Shown here one piece after another: positions 10,592 to 19,415 of a stretch of 64,000 bases of DNA. The notes beneath the pieces were generated by a model. It was given only the letters and a program-made list of their open reading frames with translations. It ran no database searches and was not told the DNA's origin. The position numbers were made by a program, and so were the translations under genes. Within the stretch, counting starts at the first letter, position 1. Each line of letters opens with the position of its first letter. Source of the stretch: Tranzscheliella williamsii (Eukaryota > Basidiomycota > Ustilaginomycetes > Ustilaginales > Ustilaginaceae); NCBI GenBank assembly GCA_023212725.1, contig JALBYF010000006.1:287399-351398 (forward strand), written 5' to 3'.

Positions 10592-11671
10592 CTAGTGGTA
10601 GCCGTAGCCAAGATTCGGGAGGGGAGGGGGAACGCCGGTACGGCTTGAGCCTAGCTGATAGTTGATCGCGGCGTAAGGGTCAACGGCGTACGCGCCGGGC
10701 GCGGCGGAGCCATAGCCGCCGCCCATGTCGTAAGAAGGTCGGTTATAGCCTGGAGTAGGACGTCCGTCCGCAAAAGGATCGGGTGTGTAGCTCGGAGTTA
10801 CGCCATATCTCGCCTCGATGTCCGCGAGCGGGTTGCTGCCTCTTCGGTCATACGAAGACATCCGTCGGGCGCCACCCGTGCCATAGTGTCCGACACCTCC
10901 GTCGCCGTAATTGCCAGTCTTGGCCGCTTCATCGAACAAGTCATCGTCGTCTACGCCGTCGATGGGCTCAAACGCAGAGTCGTCGTTGGGATGGGTAAAC
11001 GGCGGAATCCGGGGGCCGTTTTTCCGTTCTAGCTTCCACTGCCGCAAGAAGAGGACCAGCGATACAAGCCATGTAATCCATAAGAACCAGCAGAAGGCCG
11101 CTTCAGCGCGCTTGGTCCGGCAAAAGCCACCGAGCGCGTTGATGAAGTCGCCTTTGTCTTTGCCACCCGCGTGAGGGTCTTTGGTGGGATCCTTGCATCC
11201 GGCTGAAGTGTATGCTGAAACCGTTTGTGTTATGGCGAGGATGAGTAAGAGGAAGGCGAAAATGGCATTGCAGACCATGCCCACCCTGGCTTCGGCCAGC
11301 GCACGTGCGGCACCCTTCATGGTCGTATAGCCCGAATGCTCGTAGACAATTGGCACGACGAGGAAGACGCCTGAAGCTAGCAAGCTCGCCGTCGCCAAGA
11401 ACAGAATCAGCCCGGTGAGACCGGATGGTTTTCCAACCCACTTGGCTTGGAAAACGGCGAGATAGATGGCGATCATCAGTGCGACAAAGGCGAAAAACAC
11501 CTGCAGTGCACGCAGGATCATGTTGATACGAGCCGGTCTGTCATCTTGCGGCACTATGACCGCCTGCTGTCCGGCGCCATCGCTGCCAATGCCTTGACTG
11601 TACGCGCCCCCTTGTGGCGAGCTCGATTCTAGTTTTCCCCACACCTTTTTCAGCGACATAAAGTCCGGCAT
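10592..11671 (-). CDS. MARVEL-like four-helix membrane protein
   Basis: A 359-residue single-exon gene. Four hydrophobic segments lie at about residues 50-70, 84-107, 133-152 and 192-208, spaced as in fungal MARVEL-domain proteins (Nce102-like). A Cys-containing hydrophilic loop separates segments three and four (AGCKDPTKDPHAGGKDKGD). The C-terminal 140 residues are polar, with an acidic DGVDDDDLFDE stretch followed by a Gly/Tyr/Pro-rich tail, probably cytosolic and disordered. Family members organise plasma-membrane subdomains or vesicle traffic. The specific role is not known here. The start could be Met1 or Met5. The promoter region carries a short 18-bp tandem repeat. Confidence 0.8.
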   Translation of the reverse strand: MPDFMSLKKVWGKLESSSPQGGAYSQGIGSDGAGQQAVIVPQDDRPARINMILRALQVFFAFVALMIAIYLAVFQAKWVGKPSGLTGLILFLATASLLASGVFLVVPIVYEHSGYTTMKGAARALAEARVGMVCNAIFAFLLLILAITQTVSAYTSAGCKDPTKDPHAGGKDKGDFINALGGFCRTKRAEAAFCWFLWITWLVSLVLFLRQWKLERKNGPRIPPFTHPNDDSAFEPIDGVDDDDLFDEAAKTGNYGDGGVGHYGTGGARRMSSYDRRGSNPLADIEARYGVTPSYTPDPFADGRPTPGYNRPSYDMGGGYGSAAPGAYAVDPYAAINYQLGSSRTGVPPPLPNLGYGYH

Positions 11672-12469
11672 CTCGGCGGTGGTCTAACGCTCTTGGGCAA
11701 GTGCAAACCCGCGTTCCTAGTTTAAGCCGGACCGGAAAATGAGAGTGGCGGGTCCGCGGGCTGTCTCGAAGAAAGAGCTATGATGGTTGGCAGTGCGGAC
11801 CTTGCTGTCAGTGCGGACGTTGCTGGCAGTGCGGATGTTGCTGTCGTGAGGAGTCGTTACGGGCCCGTCTGATGCTGTTTCGGTGTGGCAGCTGATGAGC
11901 CTGTCTGTGGTGCGCGCGCGCAAGGTGCTCTTGATGATAGTCAGAGCAACGCGATCTCGAAGAGCTGGTCGTGGATGGCGTGCGAAGGGTGGTGGGGAAT
12001 GGATAATGGCAGCAAGCTAGCAAGGAGGATCTGACTGGTGGGGCCAAGATGCTGCGGCTGTGCAGTGAACGGCAGATTCATACTTGGCAGCGTCAGCCAG
12101 CATGAGCTAGTGTGGGCCAGCTTAGATGTTGGACCAAGTCGCGGTATGCACAAATCAAGGCGAGCTAGAGTTTCGATACGAAAGCGTGAGTTGTAATTTA
12201 ACCTCCTTTTCATCGCGAGCCCCTGAGCCTCTCCACACGCGTCTCGCAGACCAACACCCGGCACATCCCCACCGGCATCCCCGCCGTTGCACAGCTGTTA
12301 GGTTTGGCCGTCTTCAAGCTTTAACATGAATTTCGAAGTTTACCGCGGCTTTCGCTCTTCAAGGCCGAGAAGAACGTAGCAGGTAGATACGACTGGATTG
12401 ATCTTTTCTGCCGCCACTGCTCGCAGCCATCTTCAGCGACCTACCGTCGCAGAAGCAGTCATCGTCTCA
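11672..12469. other. Bidirectional promoter region with an 18-bp tandem repeat
   Basis: It separates the divergent MARVEL gene and CMC2. At about 11791-11845 three copies of an 18-base unit (CAGTGCGGACCTTGCTGT, with 1-2 changes) lie head to tail. Otherwise there are only short frames. No RNA gene was recognised. Confidence 0.55.
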
Positions 12470-12955
12470 ATGCATCCTGTAGGTCGCAGCCGGCGAGAAG
12501 CAGCGCCAGCACTGTGCGAGTAAGGCTAATGAACTCTCTCCCATGTCGTCTCTGCCTGTCGCAATGCAAGCATCTGGTAGGCGAGCGCAAATTGGAGCGT
12601 ACGTCAAACTGGCTCTGTGCCTGCCGGGCTATCGACAGAGCGTCCCATTGCTGACCACCTCACGGCCCACTACAGACTGCGCTCAGCTGATCCAAGCTCT
12701 GAATGAGTGCCATGCCAAAGGCTGGCTGCACAAAATCTCGGGCGGCTGTAACGACGTCAAACACGACCTCAATATGTGTCTACGGGCCGAGGTGAGCCAC
12801 TTTGCAGAGCACCAGCCCCGACACTCGGCTATTGACACCAGATGCGCCCTTTCTCTCCGTAGCGTATTGAACGCACCGCTAACCATATCAAGGAGTCGAG
12901 AGAAAGCCGGAAGAAGACCGAGCAAATATGGAGGCAGATCGAGGACGAGTCGTGA
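12470..12955 (+). CDS. CMC2: CMC2-like cytochrome c oxidase assembly protein (twin CX9C)
   Basis: Predicted exons are 12470-12478, 12639-12791 and 12863-12955, giving 84 residues. The core reads DCAQLIQALNECHAKGWLHK, then GGCNDVKHDLNMCLRAE, a twin CX9C arrangement typical of CMC2, a mitochondrial intermembrane-space factor for complex IV biogenesis imported through Mia40. The last exon encodes RIERTANHIKESRE and a charged helix ending EDES, as in CMC2 relatives. The family's N-terminal Met-His-Pro is supplied by a predicted 9-base coding exon (ATG CAT CCT) followed directly by GTAGGT. All junctions keep frame: the donors are GTAGGT and GTGAGC, and the acceptors end CGACAG and CCGTAG. The micro-exon start is the least certain part. 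A conventional start further upstream in another exon is possible. Confidence 0.8.
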
Positions 12956-13151
12956 AACGCTGGCACGTGCCGCAACCATTTGTACAATAGCACTGTAATG
13001 ATACGCTTCAGTAGAGACGATTCGGCACGACGCGAGAACTAAGCACAAATAAGGGGCAAGACATTATGTAGCGGGAGGAGAGCGGAAACGGGACCAGCGC
13101 CAGAACAACCTAGCAGCGACAAGGCGAAACACCACCTTTCTCGATGTCTAT

Positions 13152-13952
13152 TTAGCGGATCGGTCCGCCCTGGGCCGGGTCGTGCGATGCAGCTGCATCG
13201 CTGCCGTCTTGGGCGAATTCTCGGAGGTCCTCCAGCGACACCACGTCCAAGGCTTTCTGGTGGGTAGCTTCCAGCTTCACTCTGGGCACCGCGGCCTTGG
13301 AAAGCTCCCCGTTCTTGTAGGCGTCTAGGCTTTGCTTCCAACGCGCTACGCAGAGACACCAGGAGCAGCCGTCCGACAGGATGTCCCGCAGGTCGTTCCC
13401 CTTGGATGCGGAGAACTCGAGCCACTCCTGCGTCACCACCGCCGCCACCGTGTGAGACCCACCGTCCGCGGCACCTGTGTTGCAATACTGTGGGACCCCA
13501 TCCACGACAGATGCGAGTCAGTATCATCGGGTTCACGTCAGTGCTGCGCTGGGCTTCCGTCGCGGTCCTGTACCTACGCCGTCTCGATAGAATCCCGTGA
13601 CGGGATCCGTGCCACACTGCACCAGCGGCCGACCGAAAACATTGACGGGTCGCTCCATTCTGTACGGATTGTCTTCCTGCGCGTTGAGACTCGCTGGCTT
13701 GTCAGAAGCAAAGCTGGCGTATCCTCGTCGAACAGCACCGTCGGCCTCGTACCCTTTCTGCTTTGTCAAGCCCAATCGCACACTCGCGCTAGAAGCGGCT
13801 GTCCAGTTGCCAACAACCGAATGCTGGCGTCCACGCCCGTAACCTCCGAGCTGGTGCAGCTTCGTCCGCCGTATGAGCGTCGACCGTACAGCAGCCTGCG
13901 ATGTGGTACAGAAAAGGCGAACTTGGCCAGCACCGGTTCCGAGTATCGTCAT
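13152..13952 (-). CDS. DUF2237 family protein, probable mitochondrial presequence
   Basis: Two exons, 13578-13952 and 13152-13487, joined in frame (donor GTAGGT, acceptor CCCACAG), give about 236 residues. The join restores the DUF2237 core: NVFGRPLVQCGTDPVTGFYRDG, then YCNTG, GSHTVAAVVTQEWLEFSASKGNDL, and DGCSWCLCVARWKQSLDAY. Further on comes LEATHQKALDVVSLEDLREFAQ. The biochemical function of this family is unknown; conserved Cys residues suggest redox or metal chemistry (inference). The segment before the core is Arg/Ser/Thr-rich and almost free of acidic residues for the first 70 positions, as in a mitochondrial targeting peptide. A shorter form could start at the Met of MERPVNVFG (13661). 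It is convergent with CMC2. Confidence 0.82.
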
Positions 13953-14179
13953 CAGGCGCGCCAGGATGGTTCTCGTTCTTGCTTCAACCCAGAGATGGCG
14001 GAGTGGCAAGGCTGGAGCCTCCTCGGCGACCCATGCGCGCATCCAGGCCAGACATGTGGAGGCCATAGAGTCGAACGCTTTCCGCTTTCCAGGTTAGCCA
14101 AGCACAGCGCTCGCTTCAAACCCAAAATATAAATTTTTTGCTTTATAGTGTCCAATACAAAGCACCTTCATATCAAGCA

Positions 14180-14277
14180 GGCAAGATGGCCGAGTGGTTA
14201 AGGCGCAACGTTCAGGCACTTCTTCTGAAATCTTCTACCGTTGTCTTCGGGCGTGGGTTCGAATCCCACTCTTGTCA
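14180..14277 (+). tRNA. tRNA-Leu(CAG) with intron
   Basis: The cloverleaf is read directly. Acceptor GGCAAGA pairs with TCTTGTC, the D arm is GCCGAGTGGTTAAGGC, anticodon stem CAACG pairs with CGTTG, and the T arm is GTGGG-TTCGAAT-CCCAC. The anticodon loop begins TTCAGG, which gives anticodon CAG. About 21 bases follow it before C38 and the 3' stem, the position of a canonical nuclear tRNA intron. The variable arm is long, as expected for Leu. A discriminator A is followed by a genomic CCA, and a T-run at about 14284-14290 is a good Pol III terminator. Confidence 0.93.
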
Positions 14278-14536
14278 CCATACCTTTTTTTGGCCCATTT
14301 TTTGCTGATTTTGGGGCCCATTTTAGCCCTGCGTTGGCCTGCTAGCTCGCTGCCGGTCTTGGGAAAGTCGGGAGTGAAGGTAGGAAGACGGGAAGACGCT
14401 TTTTAGGCTGCTTTGTCGCTCCTCTTTATCGAGAGGTTTTTTCTGTCCTTTTCATTCTCTTTTTAGTCAAACACACGTCGCATGCAGAAAAGCCAACGCG
14501 AGATGGGTAGACGGTGTTAGATTGCGTACGACAGAG

Positions 14537-16918
14537 TTACGGGGTTACGGGTGGGGCCACAGCGGCGGCCCAGCCATTGGTGCCGGCGCCGCCCGCACCA
14601 AAGAGGTCGGCGGTGGCGTCTTTGTTGGTGGCAAACGGCAGCGGCGGTTTGGGCTTTTTCGCGTGCGACGCTTTGCCAGCCGCCGCGGACGCCTTGCGCT
14701 TCTTGTCGTTGTGCGGCTGGGCGCGCAGATCGACAATAGCAGCTACACTGGTATTGACCTTGTTGTTGTCGTTGGTCTCTCGGCTTTGGCTGCCAGGAGG
14801 CGGTGCCGGGGCAGCGGACTTGGTGGCAGCGGTGGCCGCGCCGGTACGGCCCGGCTTGTTCTGGGCGGAGCTCTTTGGATGTCGCGCGCCGCGAGGGCCG
14901 TCTTGATCGCCGTCGTCGTCGTAGCTGTCCAGTTCCGTCCGCGCCTTGGCTTCCTTCATCCGCGCTTTGGACAGCTCGAATTTCTCGTCCTCCAGGACGC
15001 CTTCGGAGACCTGGGTGCGCCCCGCGGCGATCTTGGCCTGCTTCTTCTGCTGTTCGTAGAGCGGTGCTAGCCGCGCCCTCTCCTCCTTCTCGTCGACCGT
15101 CTCGAAGAATCCAGCCTTGTCACCCTTGGCCTCATCGGAGCTCTTGGGCCCAGCTTTACCGGCCTTGTCCTTCTTTGCTCTCTTGTCGGGAGCGGCACTG
15201 GCCGCCTCTGAAGAGGCCGCACCGTCTCGGCCGTCGGTGTCGTGCTTCTTCACCTTCTTACCCGCCCGGGTACCTCGTTTGTGCTTGTGTTTCGAGTCGG
15301 CCTCTGTGGACTTTTCGGCAACCGCAGGTTGTGGTTTCCCCGTAGACATCGGCTTCGACTTGGCGGGCGTGACAGGCTTCTTCTTCGACTCCTTCCGATC
15401 AGTTTCATGTACCTCCTGGCCCCTTCGCATGGCTCGCATCTCGGCAGCCATCTGTGCGGCTTCCTCGTCATCTTCCTCCGCGCTCGGGCTGTCGACGGAA
15501 GCGTCCTCTTCCATCGCTGCATCGGCCATGGCCCGTTCGGCCCGAGCTCGAATCCTGGCATCCATAGCCTCCTCCTCGCGTCCACCCGTAGTGATCTTCT
15601 GCCCTCTCCTGTCAGCTTTCCCATCGGCATCTTTCCGGGTGCTCCCTTGCTCCTCTTCTGGTTGAGCAACGGGCTTGACCCTAGCCCGAAGTCTCTCATT
15701 GTCCAGCACCCGAAGGGTTGGATAGATCTCCAGTATGCGCTCTTTATACCCCTCGGTTTCAGCCACGCGGTTACCCTTGAGCAAAAGTTGCGCAAGGCCT
15801 TTCCTATTGCGCGGCTGCTGGTCTTTGTTCTTTGCTGGAACAGCAAGACTAGAGAGAGACTCCCAGGTGTCCAATCCGCAGTCTTTCAGCTCGAGCAGCT
15901 CGAGGCCCGGCGCCGTCTTACCATCTGCGCCCTTGCCCCACGAGGCTACGTGATGGGGGAGTCTCTTGATGCCAGGATTGCCATTGAGCCGGACCTCTCG
16001 CAAGGAGAGACAGAGCGAAAAGTCGGGAAGGCTTTCCGGCCCGGAGAGGTTGTTGTGTCCGAGCGAGAGCTTTTTCAAGGCCGGTAGCGACGCCGGAAGC
16101 GTCGCGGGTAGCGATGTCAACTTGTTGTGCGACAAGATGAGGGAGTTCAGTTCGGGAAGATGGGGGAAGGCTACGGGAAGCTCTGCGATCGCATTGTTGT
16201 TGAGGACCAGCGCCTTGAGGGTCTTGAGTGGATGGATGGGCACTGGCAAGCTGGTCAAGGCACAGTGTGAAAGGTTCAGTACACAGAGCTCCTCCAGCGC
16301 CTCAAGGCCGAGGCACCCCTCTGCGGTAAGTTTCTCATTGCTGGACAGATTCAACCAGGTAAGGCGGTCTCCGAAAGCGGGGCCCTTGCCCTTGTGCTGC
16401 GACTTGCTGCGGAAAGCTGCCTTGGCAAGCCAGGCTAGACGGTTCAGGCCGTCGGCGTTGGCAGCAGAAGGCGCCAAGGCGGACAGATCAAGTCGCTGCA
16501 GATACCTGAACTGCGATAACGTGTCTACCAGAGCGCTCAGAGGAGGCAGGGCATGTCCCGACAAAGATAGGGTCGTCTTTGAACGCACATCGTCGTCGTC
16601 ATCGTCGTTGTTATCGTCGTCGCTGGCCTTGTCGTTCTCGTTCTCGACCCCTATCTTCTTTTCGCCACGCTGCTTGTCTACATGGCCGCCGGAGGACATT
16701 GGGACCTCTTCCTTTTCCACAAAAACTCCCCTCGGTGTGCGCGAGTTGTAGCCGTCTGTGAAGGGCCTGGACGATGGGAGCTGTGATCTTTTCGTGTGAA
16801 ATGCCGACGTCGAAGGCGGGGCCTGTGTACGGGCGGTGCTGCTACCGGCTGCACGATTCCGCTCGGACTTGATGGGCCCCCTCGGCTTTGGAATGGAGTT
16901 GCTGGCCGCCGACGCCAT
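14537..16918 (-). CDS. Leucine-rich repeat protein with charged C-terminal tail
   Basis: The start at 16918 (MASAASNSIPKPRGP) is preferred to an upstream in-frame Met at 17089, because the intervening 57 residues look like translated leader. The protein has about 793 residues. Residues 1-120 are basic and Ser/Pro-rich, ending in a run of Asp/Asn. Residues 120-420 contain about eight LRR units (LTWLNLSSN, LCVLNLSHCALTSLPV, LKALVLNNNAIAELP, LNSLILSHNKLTSLPA, LKKLSLGHNNLSG), capped by a YPTLRVLDNERL motif like that of nuclear and cytoskeletal LRR proteins. The remaining 370 residues are highly charged (Lys/Glu/Asp/Ala), disordered and rich in KKxK signals, so nuclear or nucleolar location is likely (inference). 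No catalytic domain is visible. It is divergent from the amino-acid permease. Confidence 0.82.
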   Translation of the reverse strand: MASAASNSIPKPRGPIKSERNRAAGSSTARTQAPPSTSAFHTKRSQLPSSRPFTDGYNSRTPRGVFVEKEEVPMSSGGHVDKQRGEKKIGVENENDKASDDDNNDDDDDDVRSKTTLSLSGHALPPLSALVDTLSQFRYLQRLDLSALAPSAANADGLNRLAWLAKAAFRSKSQHKGKGPAFGDRLTWLNLSSNEKLTAEGCLGLEALEELCVLNLSHCALTSLPVPIHPLKTLKALVLNNNAIAELPVAFPHLPELNSLILSHNKLTSLPATLPASLPALKKLSLGHNNLSGPESLPDFSLCLSLREVRLNGNPGIKRLPHHVASWGKGADGKTAPGLELLELKDCGLDTWESLSSLAVPAKNKDQQPRNRKGLAQLLLKGNRVAETEGYKERILEIYPTLRVLDNERLRARVKPVAQPEEEQGSTRKDADGKADRRGQKITTGGREEEAMDARIRARAERAMADAAMEEDASVDSPSAEEDDEEAAQMAAEMRAMRRGQEVHETDRKESKKKPVTPAKSKPMSTGKPQPAVAEKSTEADSKHKHKRGTRAGKKVKKHDTDGRDGAASSEAASAAPDKRAKKDKAGKAGPKSSDEAKGDKAGFFETVDEKEERARLAPLYEQQKKQAKIAAGRTQVSEGVLEDEKFELSKARMKEAKARTELDSYDDDGDQDGPRGARHPKSSAQNKPGRTGAATAATKSAAPAPPPGSQSRETNDNNKVNTSVAAIVDLRAQPHNDKKRKASAAAGKASHAKKPKPPLPFATNKDATADLFGAGGAGTNGWAAAVAPPVTP

Positions 16919-17211
16919 ACTGTGATTGCGAAGCTTATGCGGCGGCTGGTGTAGTGACGGTGGAATGAGGTTGCAGAGGAGTTGCAAGATCAGGAGGGGA
17001 CCTGACCGGAGCTTCAGGTTCAAGCAAAAAGCTCTCGAGGAATCACAATGAATATCAAAAAATACTTCGGGACACGGAAACGGCAGCATTCAAGATCTAA
17101 CAAACCTGACATCAAAGCCGGCGCCAAAGCGTTCTTGTGTTGCTGTCATCCCTCTCTCAAGGTCTCGTCCGCCGCTGCTGTTTGCGTTTCTGTCTCCCTC
17201 TCCAGCCAACC
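16919..17211. promoter_or_regulatory. Shared divergent promoter, LRR protein and amino-acid permease
   Basis: Under 300 bases separate the two predicted start codons, so the regulatory elements of both genes must lie here or overlap the neighbouring transcripts. No specific operator is recognised. Confidence 0.5.
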
Positions 17212-19245
17212 ATGTCAAGCGACCCAGTGGGCGCAGCCATTGCTCTGGCCGGAATTCCAGACGAGCGGTCGGACCTGCATTCGTCCTCATTGGAGCACAG
17301 CAACGTCCTCTCGGCACCCAACCACTCTGACAAAAATAAGGCAAAGGCACAAGATGACCATGACGAAGCCCAAGACAAGGATCAAGACTTTGTTGTTTTC
17401 CAAGATAAGGACACATTGCCTGCACCGAGACTGTCTGCAGACGCGAAACAAGCGGATGCAGAGCGAAATCTCCCATTGGGTGCGACAGGCAGGGCGAGCA
17501 TAGACAGCTTATCGTTTGGCTATCGAGATCATCTTCTACCGCTGAGTCTCAGTGGAGACGGGGACGACACGACCACAGGGAACTATGGGCATGCTGAAGG
17601 TTCTGATGCGACGGCGAGCGGCCGTTCTTCCCGCAACAGGATCGGCGCCGGCTTGCGTTCGAGGCACGGCCACGGGTATTCGCGAGACCATGTTGAGCGT
17701 CGCGTGACGCTTATCGATGGCATTGCGCTGACCGTCGGCGTGCAGATCGGCTCTGGCATCTTCAGCTCCCCCGGTGTCGTGACGCTCAATACCGGCAGTA
17801 TCGGCGCGAGCATCGTCATCTGGATCTTGTCGGGCGTCTTGGCCTGGACCGGCGCGTCATCGTTCGCTGAGCTCGGCGCCTCGATACCTCTCAACGGCGG
17901 GTCACAGGCCTACCTCAATTACTCGTTCGGGCCCCTGTCTGCCTTTCTCTACACATGGTCAGCGCTGACCGCCCTGAAACCGGGTGCCGGCGCCATCATC
18001 GCCACCATCTTTGGCGAATATGTGGCACGCATGATCTTCCACGCAACCGGAAAGGCAGCCGACCATCCTCACGAGACCGGCCTGGACGGCATCCCGGACT
18101 GGTCTATCAAGTTACTGGCTGTGGCGATTGCCACGCTCATCACCGCTGCCCACGCCTTTTCCAATAAGCTTGGCACTCGCACCCAGATCGCCACAACCAT
18201 CGTCAAGCTTTTGGCGCTTTCAGCGGTGCCTGTCTTCGCGATTGTGCAGGCGGCGCGCGGCAAGGCATCCCCGAGCTCGCAGCACGCCTTCTCCAGCCTC
18301 GGCGCACTGTTCGAAGGAAGCTCCTCGTCTCCGTCCGCCTACGCGCTTGCTCTGTACAGCGGCCTGTGGGCCTTTGACGGCTGGGACCAGTCCTGCTTCG
18401 TTGCAGGTGAGATGAAGAATGTCGAACGCGATCTGCCGCGCGTCATTCACAGCAGCCTTGCCACCGTTATCCTGATCTTTCTCTCGGCCGTCGTCTCCTA
18501 CTTCGTCGTGCTCCCCGCAGAGCTTGTGAAGCGCACCAACACCGTGGCGCTCGACTTTGGCAGCGCGATCCTGGGCACGTCCGGAGGCATTGTGTTTGCG
18601 TTCCTCGTCGCCTTTTCCTGCTTCGGCGCTCTCAACGGCCAAATCTACACTACTGCAAGGCTGATCCTAGCCGCCTCGCGCGAGAACCATCTGCCGGCGG
18701 TGTTTGGCGATGTGCACAGGCGGACGGGGACGCCGGTGTATGCTCTGATACTGCAGCTCGTCCTGATCACGCTGTTCATTGTGCTCGGCTCGGGCTTCGC
18801 GTCGCTGGTCAACTTCTACGGTGTGTGCAGTTGGACGTTCTACTTGGCGTCGGTGCTGGGGCTACTGGTGCTGCGGATCACCGAGCCGAATCTGCCGCGG
18901 CCGTACAAGACGTGGCTGCCGACGCCGATCCTGTTTGCGGCGGTGGCGCTATTCCTCTTGCTCATGCCCATCGGCAGCGCGCCGCTCGAGGGCCTCGCGG
19001 CGCTGCTCTTCATCACCGCCGGCGTGCCCGTCTACTATCTCACCCAGGGCAAGACGCCGCTCGCCGCCAGGATCCCAGCGCTGGCACGTCTCGGCGCGCT
19101 CTTCCGCACCAACCACACCGACGACCACCGCGGCCTCCATCAGCCGCTGGCAACCCACGACCCCGCCAAACACGTCGACGACGAAGAAGAGACCATCGAG
19201 ATGCTCCCCGAAAGAGACTCGGCCGGCTCTCCCAGCCGCCTTTAG
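17212..19245 (+). CDS. LAT/APC-type amino-acid permease (MUP1-like)
   Basis: The start at 17212 gives 677 residues. The first 170 residues are hydrophilic and Ser/Asp-rich, a typical regulatory N-tail. Twelve transmembrane segments follow, beginning with VTLIDGIALTVGVQIGSGIFSSPG, whose GSGIF motif contacts the substrate carboxylate in APC-superfamily transporters. Further landmarks are ASSFAELGASIPLNGGSQAYLNYSFGPLSAFLYTW and LYSGLWAFDGWDQSCFVAGEMKNVERDLPRV. These match the L-type amino-acid transporter group that includes fungal high-affinity methionine permeases. The substrate within the neutral amino acids is not determined. The C-tail ends acidic. An in-frame Met at 17137 exists but lies in probable leader sequence. 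Confidence 0.9.
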   Translation: MSSDPVGAAIALAGIPDERSDLHSSSLEHSNVLSAPNHSDKNKAKAQDDHDEAQDKDQDFVVFQDKDTLPAPRLSADAKQADAERNLPLGATGRASIDSLSFGYRDHLLPLSLSGDGDDTTTGNYGHAEGSDATASGRSSRNRIGAGLRSRHGHGYSRDHVERRVTLIDGIALTVGVQIGSGIFSSPGVVTLNTGSIGASIVIWILSGVLAWTGASSFAELGASIPLNGGSQAYLNYSFGPLSAFLYTWSALTALKPGAGAIIATIFGEYVARMIFHATGKAADHPHETGLDGIPDWSIKLLAVAIATLITAAHAFSNKLGTRTQIATTIVKLLALSAVPVFAIVQAARGKASPSSQHAFSSLGALFEGSSSSPSAYALALYSGLWAFDGWDQSCFVAGEMKNVERDLPRVIHSSLATVILIFLSAVVSYFVVLPAELVKRTNTVALDFGSAILGTSGGIVFAFLVAFSCFGALNGQIYTTARLILAASRENHLPAVFGDVHRRTGTPVYALILQLVLITLFIVLGSGFASLVNFYGVCSWTFYLASVLGLLVLRITEPNLPRPYKTWLPTPILFAAVALFLLLMPIGSAPLEGLAALLFITAGVPVYYLTQGKTPLAARIPALARLGALFRTNHTDDHRGLHQPLATHDPAKHVDDEEETIEMLPERDSAGSPSRL

Positions 19246-19415
19246 CCGCCACCCTCGTGACCCGCTGCCCGCCAGCTGGCCAGCTCAACCTCCGTCTAGC
19301 CCACAGTTTCTATTCTAGCATCCACATGTACTCTACCTTTGCAATGCGATACACTACAGGGACGGCATTGGCGACCGCGAGCCGGGATTCCACAGGACGG
19401 CGGGTGGGGGGCGTG

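Noticed and set aside
13985..14100. A tRNA-like stretch (GATGGCGGAGTGGCAAGGC..) near the DUF2237 5' end
   Set aside because: A D-arm-like match only; no acceptor pairing, no consistent T arm, and no anticodon stem could be folded.
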